A stretch of DNA of 64,000 bases from assembly GCF_002831565.1 (NCBI RefSeq), contig NZ_CP025096.1, forward strand, positions 744,001-808,000. Direction: 5' to 3'. Origin of the DNA: Spirosoma pollinicola. Lineage in GTDB: Bacteria; Bacteroidota; Bacteroidia; Cytophagales; Spirosomataceae. Shown here in pieces: positions 59,646 through 64,000 of this stretch; the first letter of the stretch is position 1; each line of letters opens with the position of its first letter. The notes beneath the pieces were generated by a model, which saw only the letters and a list, made by a program, of their open reading frames with translations, was not told the DNA's origin and made no database searches. The translations under genes and the position numbers were made by a program.

Positions 59646-60038
59646 ATGTATCAAAACAAGCAGTTTCTCAAGCAGCTTCAGGCCCTGCTGATGGCCCATC
59701 CCGATATGACCTGGGAGTCGGACGGATCCGAACCCATGCAGCCCGTACGGCTGGCCTGGCACCGACTCTACGATAAAACCAAAAGCGGTTATACCCGCTG
59801 GGGGCAGGAGCCCGATGGGGATGCTGAAGATCGGCTCACCTATCAAGCGGATAATGATGTGGAAAATGGCCACATGGCCGATCTGAAAGCTATGTTTTCA
59901 GGAAAACAGCTGATCTCCATCAAACGAGAGCAGATAGGGCAGCCAAACCCTGAGCATCCCATCTATTACGATCTTTACATTCTGGCCCGCTTTGGCTGGT
60001 GGTACGTGGGTTTTCGGACTAAACTCATCGAGACCTAG
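59646..60038 (+). CDS. Phage protein of unknown function
   Basis: The 130-residue soluble protein (MYQNKQFLKQLQALLMAHPDMTWESDGSEPMQPVRLAWHRLYDKTKSGYTRWGQEPDGDAEDRL) is Trp- and Tyr-rich with no recognisable motif. It is 4 bp upstream of the endolysin gene, so it is co-expressed with it. Confidence 0.5.
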   Translation: MYQNKQFLKQLQALLMAHPDMTWESDGSEPMQPVRLAWHRLYDKTKSGYTRWGQEPDGDAEDRLTYQADNDVENGHMADLKAMFSGKQLISIKREQIGQPNPEHPIYYDLYILARFGWWYVGFRTKLIET

Positions 60039-60041
60039 ACG

Positions 60042-60530
60042 ATGCTGACGACTCCGCAACCCTACCAAAATTTTGGCCCTCTGCTCTCCTATCAGCAGGC
60101 GATCAAATCCGACACGGCTATTCGAAAGGGTATTGACAATACACCCTCTCCGGCCATTTACGCCAACATGCAGCGGGTGTATCAGGATTTTTACGTACCG
60201 ATCTGTGCTCACTTTGGCCGCTTGCCCATCACTTCGTTTTATCGGTCCCCAAAGCTTAATGCGGCCATTGGCGGAGCCAGTAAATCGGCTCATCTGTACG
60301 GCTGTGCCATCGATATTGATTGTGATGGACTTTCGACCGTCACCAACAAAGCGCTCTTCGACTGGGTACGGAGAAATCTTCTGTTTGATCAGTTGATTCT
60401 GGAAAACCCCGATGCCCACGGCAATCCCGCCTGGGTGCATGTAGCCCATAACCGGGATGGGCAGGCTGAGAGGAACCAGGTCATGAAAATGGTTTGGGTG
60501 AAGGGCAAACAACTTTATGAGTACCTGTAA
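60042..60530 (+). CDS. M15-type peptidase endolysin
   Basis: The 162-residue protein carries the M15A peptidase metal site: SAHLYGCAIDIDCDG (S-x-H-x-x-G-x-A-x-D) and, later, NPAWVHVAHNRDG (W-x-H-V). These D-Ala-D-Ala-cleaving enzymes serve as phage endolysins. No signal peptide is seen, so export would need a holin. It sits after the small membrane proteins and before the terminase genes. Confidence 0.85.
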   Translation: MLTTPQPYQNFGPLLSYQQAIKSDTAIRKGIDNTPSPAIYANMQRVYQDFYVPICAHFGRLPITSFYRSPKLNAAIGGASKSAHLYGCAIDIDCDGLSTVTNKALFDWVRRNLLFDQLILENPDAHGNPAWVHVAHNRDGQAERNQVMKMVWVKGKQLYEYL

Positions 60531-60548
60531 TTAACCAGCAACCGCAAC

Positions 60549-60965
60549 ATGCAGCACTGCGTCGATAGAACCATTTCATCCTGTTTTCACTACCTGGGCA
60601 CTCACTCCAAGCCCATGCTGGATGCCTTTCTGACGGCCAACGGAGGAAAGCCCGCTGAGGAGCTAACCAATGGCACGGCCATCTTCTCCTCCCAGTTCAA
60701 AATCGAGGAACGGCTGGTGTACGTCAAGCCCGGATCGTGGGTACAGGTCAAAGGCAAAGGTCAGTTCTTTACCCACACCAACGAAAAGTTTTTAGAGCGT
60801 TTCGCCCTGGTGGAGAAAAATAAACCCACAGCTGAGCCTAGTCAGCCGGTCAAAAAAGAAGGTGTGCTGGCCGGTCTAAGCCATGTTAATGCCCCGCTAT
60901 GGCTCAGCAAGCTCATGAGCCGACAGCCGGGCAGAAAAACCACCTCAAGTAAATTGAAAAAGTAA
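60549..60965 (+). CDS. Phage protein of unknown function
   Basis: The 138-residue protein (MQHCVDRTISSCFHYLGTHSKPMLDAFLTANGGKPAEEL, FSSQFKIEERLVYVKPGSWVQVKGKGQFFTHTNEKFLERFALV) has a mixed N-terminal domain and a basic, Lys/Ser-rich tail. It lies between endolysin and terminase genes on the same strand. No motif is recognised. Confidence 0.5.
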   Translation: MQHCVDRTISSCFHYLGTHSKPMLDAFLTANGGKPAEELTNGTAIFSSQFKIEERLVYVKPGSWVQVKGKGQFFTHTNEKFLERFALVEKNKPTAEPSQPVKKEGVLAGLSHVNAPLWLSKLMSRQPGRKTTSSKLKK

Positions 60966-60978
60966 ATTAAAGTCACTT

Positions 60979-61734
60979 ATGACGGCCATTCAGCAACGTT
61001 TTGTACAGGAGTATACTGTCGATGGCATTGGTGCCGCTGCGGCTGTACGGGCGGGCTACAGTAAAAAAACGGCTAAACAGAAAGCCTACGAACTACTGCA
61101 AAATGAGGAAATAGTCAACGCCATTAAAGAACGCTGGGTATCGCTGGCCATGACGGCCGAAGAAGCGACCAAACGACTTTCGGACATTGCCGCAACCCGT
61201 CTCAATGATTACATCACCGTCGAGGAGGTCTGGGATACACCGATGATTAAAAAACATCTCTCAGTCCTTATCGCTGAACTGCAACTGGAGCTAGACATTG
61301 AAGAGGAAGTAGCCGACCGAACAGGGCTATTCGATGGCAATGGGGAAACTTCCAAGAAAGACAAAAAACTGACTGAAGCGCAGGATGAATTCTTTCTGGA
61401 ACAGGCCAAACGAAAGCGTCAGATCGTCCGCTACGAGGTCGAGCTGGAAAAGAACCCCATGGCGTACCGATTTGTGAAGGGCGAACCGATCCTCATCAAA
61501 AAACCCAGTGTCAACCTCATCGAACTGGCCAAGGCTCAGGAACGTGGCAACATTAAAAAGATTTCCTTTAATGAACGGGGACTGCCCTCGGTCGAAGGCT
61601 ATGCAGCCGACAATGCCATGCAGACGATTCTGAAGCTAAACGGCAAACTCATCGACCGGCAGGATCATACCACGAAGGGGGAATCGCTCAACAAAGGATT
61701 TTTGGATTTTCTTAAAAAAGTCAACAGGGCCTGA
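60979..61734 (+). CDS. Terminase small subunit
   Basis: The 251-residue product begins MTAIQQRFVQEYTVDGIGAAAAVRAGYSKKTAKQKAYELLQNEEIVNAIKERW, the classic helix-turn-helix of terminase small subunits (RAGYSxxTA...L..NexI...I). It then has a coiled central domain and a basic end. It recognises the packaging start of phage DNA. It overlaps the terminase large start by one base. Confidence 0.9.
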   Translation: MTAIQQRFVQEYTVDGIGAAAAVRAGYSKKTAKQKAYELLQNEEIVNAIKERWVSLAMTAEEATKRLSDIAATRLNDYITVEEVWDTPMIKKHLSVLIAELQLELDIEEEVADRTGLFDGNGETSKKDKKLTEAQDEFFLEQAKRKRQIVRYEVELEKNPMAYRFVKGEPILIKKPSVNLIELAKAQERGNIKKISFNERGLPSVEGYAADNAMQTILKLNGKLIDRQDHTTKGESLNKGFLDFLKKVNRA

Positions 61735-63320
61735 TGACAGCACAGCAGAAAGTAGAGCTGGAAGTCGCCGGGGAAGCCGCCATGCGGGCCTTCACCTCCG
61801 ACTGGTGTTTGTTTGCCCGGGAAGTACTGGGGGTGAACCTCGACGGCGAACAGGAGGACATTCTGCGTAGTGTTCAGGTCAACCCACGTACCAGTGTGGC
61901 GTCGGGCACGGCCCGGGGAAAAGATTTTGTCGCCGCCGTGGCGTCGGTGTGCTTTATGTTTCTGACGCCCACTTTCGATGAAGACGGGGAACTGGTAGGC
62001 AACACCAAAGTAGCCATGACAGCGCCAACCGATCGGCAGGTAAAAAACATCATGATGCCCGAGATAGCCAAGCTGTTTAGGCGGGCTAAAAAGAATGGTG
62101 TATTACTTCCGGGCAGGCTCAACGTGTATGATATCCGCACTGATTACGAGGAGTGGTTTCTGACGGGCTTTAAAGCCAGTGAGCACGATCATGAAGCCTG
62201 GTCGGGGTTTCACGCCGTCAACACCATGTTTGTGGTCACCGAGGCCAGTGGTATATCAGATGATACGTTCGGGGCCATTGAAGGAAACCTGCAAGGCAAT
62301 TCACGCATCCTGCTGGTGTTTAACCCCAACCGGACGGTAGGTTATGCCGCCAAATCGCAGAAGGGCGATCGCTGGAGCAAATTCCGCCTTAACTCCATGA
62401 CGGCGCCCAACATTGTTCAGCGCCGTCAGGTCATTCCCGGTCAGGTCGATTACAACTGGATTTTGGATAAGCTGGAGAACTGGTGTGAGATTATTCCCCT
62501 CAGCGATGTCAAGGAGGAAATGGATGATTTTCTCTTCGAAGGCGTCTGGTATCGGCCCTCGGATATCTTTCGCATCAAGGTCCTCGGCAAATTTCCTAAA
62601 GTCGGTCAGGATAGTCTGATTCCCGAGCAGTGGATTGAATCGGCTCAGCAGCGGTGGGTCCGCTACCACAAAACCAAACGCGTGGAACAGTATCCAAAAC
62701 CGCTCCGGTTGGGCGTCGACGTGGCCGGTATGGGCCGCGACAGTTCGGTATTCTGCTTTCGACACGGCAACATCGTTCCCGAATTCATTAAAAGCAATTC
62801 AGGTGGTGAAGCTGATCACATGGAGGTAGCGGGCCGGGTGGTGCGTATTCTCAAAGCCAACCGAAAGGCGTTGGCCTTCATCGATACGATTGGTGAGGGA
62901 GCTGGAGTCTATTCGAGGACCAAGGAACTGGGCTTTGACGAGCGGGCCCTCTCGTGCAAATATTCCGAATCGGCCAGTGATGAAGACACCGGGGATCCGC
63001 TTACCGACATCACCGGCGAATACACCTTTGCCAACATGCGGGCGTACCTGTTCTGGGCCGTCCGCGACTGGCTTAATCCGAAGAACTATGCCGAAGGCAC
63101 CCTGGAGATGTATTTGCCGATGCTGCCCCCCGGTGATAATCTGATCGAGGAGGCTACGGAGATCAAATGGAAATTTCAGTCCAACGGCAACATCATCATT
63201 GAGCCTAAGGAAGATATCAAAGCCCGGCTGGGCCGCTCGACGGATGAATTTGACGCCCTGGCCAATACGTTTTATCCCGCCCAAAGCTTCGAACCACAGG
63301 ATTTATCTGGATTTTTTTAA
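61734..63320 (+). CDS. Terminase large subunit
   Basis: The 528-residue protein has an ATPase half with a deviant Walker A SGTARGKD (residues 57-64, Asp after the invariant Lys instead of Ser/Thr), Walker B-like TMFVVTEASG (Glu170), and a nuclease half with three acidic clusters, LGVDVAGMGRDSS (Asp329), AFIDTIGEGAG (Asp384) and DEFDALANTFYPA (Asp507). It cuts and pumps phage DNA into the prohead. Gene order and domain order fit well. Confidence 0.92.
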   Translation: MTAQQKVELEVAGEAAMRAFTSDWCLFAREVLGVNLDGEQEDILRSVQVNPRTSVASGTARGKDFVAAVASVCFMFLTPTFDEDGELVGNTKVAMTAPTDRQVKNIMMPEIAKLFRRAKKNGVLLPGRLNVYDIRTDYEEWFLTGFKASEHDHEAWSGFHAVNTMFVVTEASGISDDTFGAIEGNLQGNSRILLVFNPNRTVGYAAKSQKGDRWSKFRLNSMTAPNIVQRRQVIPGQVDYNWILDKLENWCEIIPLSDVKEEMDDFLFEGVWYRPSDIFRIKVLGKFPKVGQDSLIPEQWIESAQQRWVRYHKTKRVEQYPKPLRLGVDVAGMGRDSSVFCFRHGNIVPEFIKSNSGGEADHMEVAGRVVRILKANRKALAFIDTIGEGAGVYSRTKELGFDERALSCKYSESASDEDTGDPLTDITGEYTFANMRAYLFWAVRDWLNPKNYAEGTLEMYLPMLPPGDNLIEEATEIKWKFQSNGNIIIEPKEDIKARLGRSTDEFDALANTFYPAQSFEPQDLSGFF

Positions 63321-63332
63321 CGACACAACTCC

Positions 63333-64000
63333 ATGAATGTAACAGACCTTAAAAAGCTTCTAACCCCACAGGCTGACCAGCAAGCCGACATTGCGGCCAT
63401 TGTTCAAACCCTTAAAGCCCGGCAGGAGCCACTTGACATTGCAGAGTTTGTCAAACAGTACAATCCAGCCAACCATAAAGCGCTGGATAAGACCATCCGA
63501 AAGGACAAGCTGATCAAGCGACCAACGGGCAAAGTATCGGAGGATGGCAAAGAGGAAACCCAGACTTCGTATGTGGCCGTTAACCGGCAGGTGTTTCCTC
63601 TGCAAAAGCTGATTGTGGAACGGGCCGTGTCATTTTTGTTTGGCAACCCCGTTAAACTTAATGCGGAGGCTAAAAGCGATAAACAAAAGAAGGTAGTGGC
63701 GGCTATAAACCGGATCCTGTATGACAACAAGATCAATTCATTCAACCGGCGTATTGCCCGCGAAATGTTCCGCTCTACGCAGGTGGCTGAATGCTGGTTT
63801 TCGGTTGAAGGGGATGAAGCTCACAGTGATTACGGCTTTGAGACCAAATTTAAGATTCGGTGCGTGGCGTTCAACCGGTGGGACGGGAACGAATTTTATC
63901 CGCTTTATGACGAGACCGGTGATTTGATCGCCTTTAGCAGGGCCTTCAAACGCCATGATGATGAAGGGCGAACCATCAATTATTTTGAGACATACACCGC
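63333..64000 (+). CDS. Phage portal protein (truncated at the window edge)
   Basis: The ATG at 63333 gives MNVTDLKKLLTPQADQQADIAAIVQTLKARQEPLDI... and continues open to the right edge for 222 residues. The segment VAVNRQVFPLQKLIVERAVSFLFGNPVKL and FRSTQVAECWFSVEG agree with SPP1-type portal proteins. It lies directly after the terminase, the standard place. The 3' end and the genes behind it are outside the window. Confidence 0.88.
   Translation, partial: MNVTDLKKLLTPQADQQADIAAIVQTLKARQEPLDIAEFVKQYNPANHKALDKTIRKDKLIKRPTGKVSEDGKEETQTSYVAVNRQVFPLQKLIVERAVSFLFGNPVKLNAEAKSDKQKKVVAAINRILYDNKINSFNRRIAREMFRSTQVAECWFSVEGDEAHSDYGFETKFKIRCVAFNRWDGNEFYPLYDETGDLIAFSRAFKRHDDEGRTINYFETYT

Larger units (their letters stand above)
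31843..64000. mobile_element. Siphovirus-type prophage, truncated at the right edge
   Basis: A phage gene set follows tRNA-Leu: minus-strand scaffold, capsid, connectors, tail tube, chaperone, tape measure, Dit, Tal and fibres (57.3-32.3 kb), then plus-strand lysis, endolysin, terminase and portal (57.6-64.0 kb). The right end, integrase, attR and lysis/lysogeny control genes lie outside the window. The left boundary, next to the tRNA 3' end, is inferred from position and cannot be proved without an uninterrupted relative. Confidence 0.88.

Noticed and set aside
31843-64000. CRISPR array or diversity-generating retroelement associated with the fibre genes
   Set aside because: No regularly spaced direct repeats and no reverse transcriptase or template/variable repeat pair could be seen. 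The fibre gene repeats are 41-codon coding repeats.

Overview
The window looks like a chromosome segment from a Bacteroidota bacterium of the order Cytophagales, most like Spirosoma or a close relative. The indicators are a type IX secretion (CHU_C) sorting domain, a SusC-style outer-membrane barrel with a carboxypeptidase-regulatory domain, a DUF3127 protein, a VF530-type protein, and promoters of the Bacteroidota form TTTG-N20-TAnnTTTG in front of both tRNA genes. No species call can be proved from the sequence alone.

Positions 1-31.8 kb are mostly ordinary chromosome: a Crp/Fnr regulator co-translated with a lipoprotein and a beta-propeller protein, YceI, a TonB-type outer-membrane barrel divergent from a LytS/LytTR two-component system, a thioredoxin-family protein, a GH63-like glucosidase, glycerate kinase, a Gfo/Idh/MocA oxidoreductase, an ABC1 kinase with a TetR-like regulator, glycyl-tRNA synthetase, a helix-hairpin-helix protein, a polysaccharide deacetylase, RlmD, a large T9SS cargo protein, an SDR, tRNA-Lys and tRNA-Leu. 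Between glyQS and the helix-hairpin-helix gene sits an AT-rich two-gene unit, an OLD/RecF-type ATPase (DUF3696 class) translationally coupled to a PIN-like nuclease. It has the form of an anti-phage defence operon and does not match a named system that I recognise.

From about 31.85 kb to the right edge is a siphovirus-type prophage beside tRNA-Leu(GAG), cut off by the window. Its minus strand carries scaffold, decoration protein, major capsid, connectors, tail tube, a large tail fibre, tail-assembly chaperone, tape measure, Dit-like and Tal-like hub proteins and four distal proteins (57.3 down to 32.3 kb). Its plus strand carries small membrane proteins, an M15 endolysin, both terminase subunits and the portal (57.6 kb to the edge). 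No integrase lies in the window.

The most unusual part of the prophage is 45.0-48.3 kb. A 53-codon stub of a second tape-measure gene remains in the expected place behind the chaperone, followed by two AT-rich cargo genes on opposite strands, then the complete tape-measure gene. The chaperone appears to have a -1 frameshifted extension. Three copies of a 17-bp near-palindrome sit before three minus-strand structural transcription units. Two large spike or fibre proteins carry Sec signal peptides, which is unusual for virion proteins.
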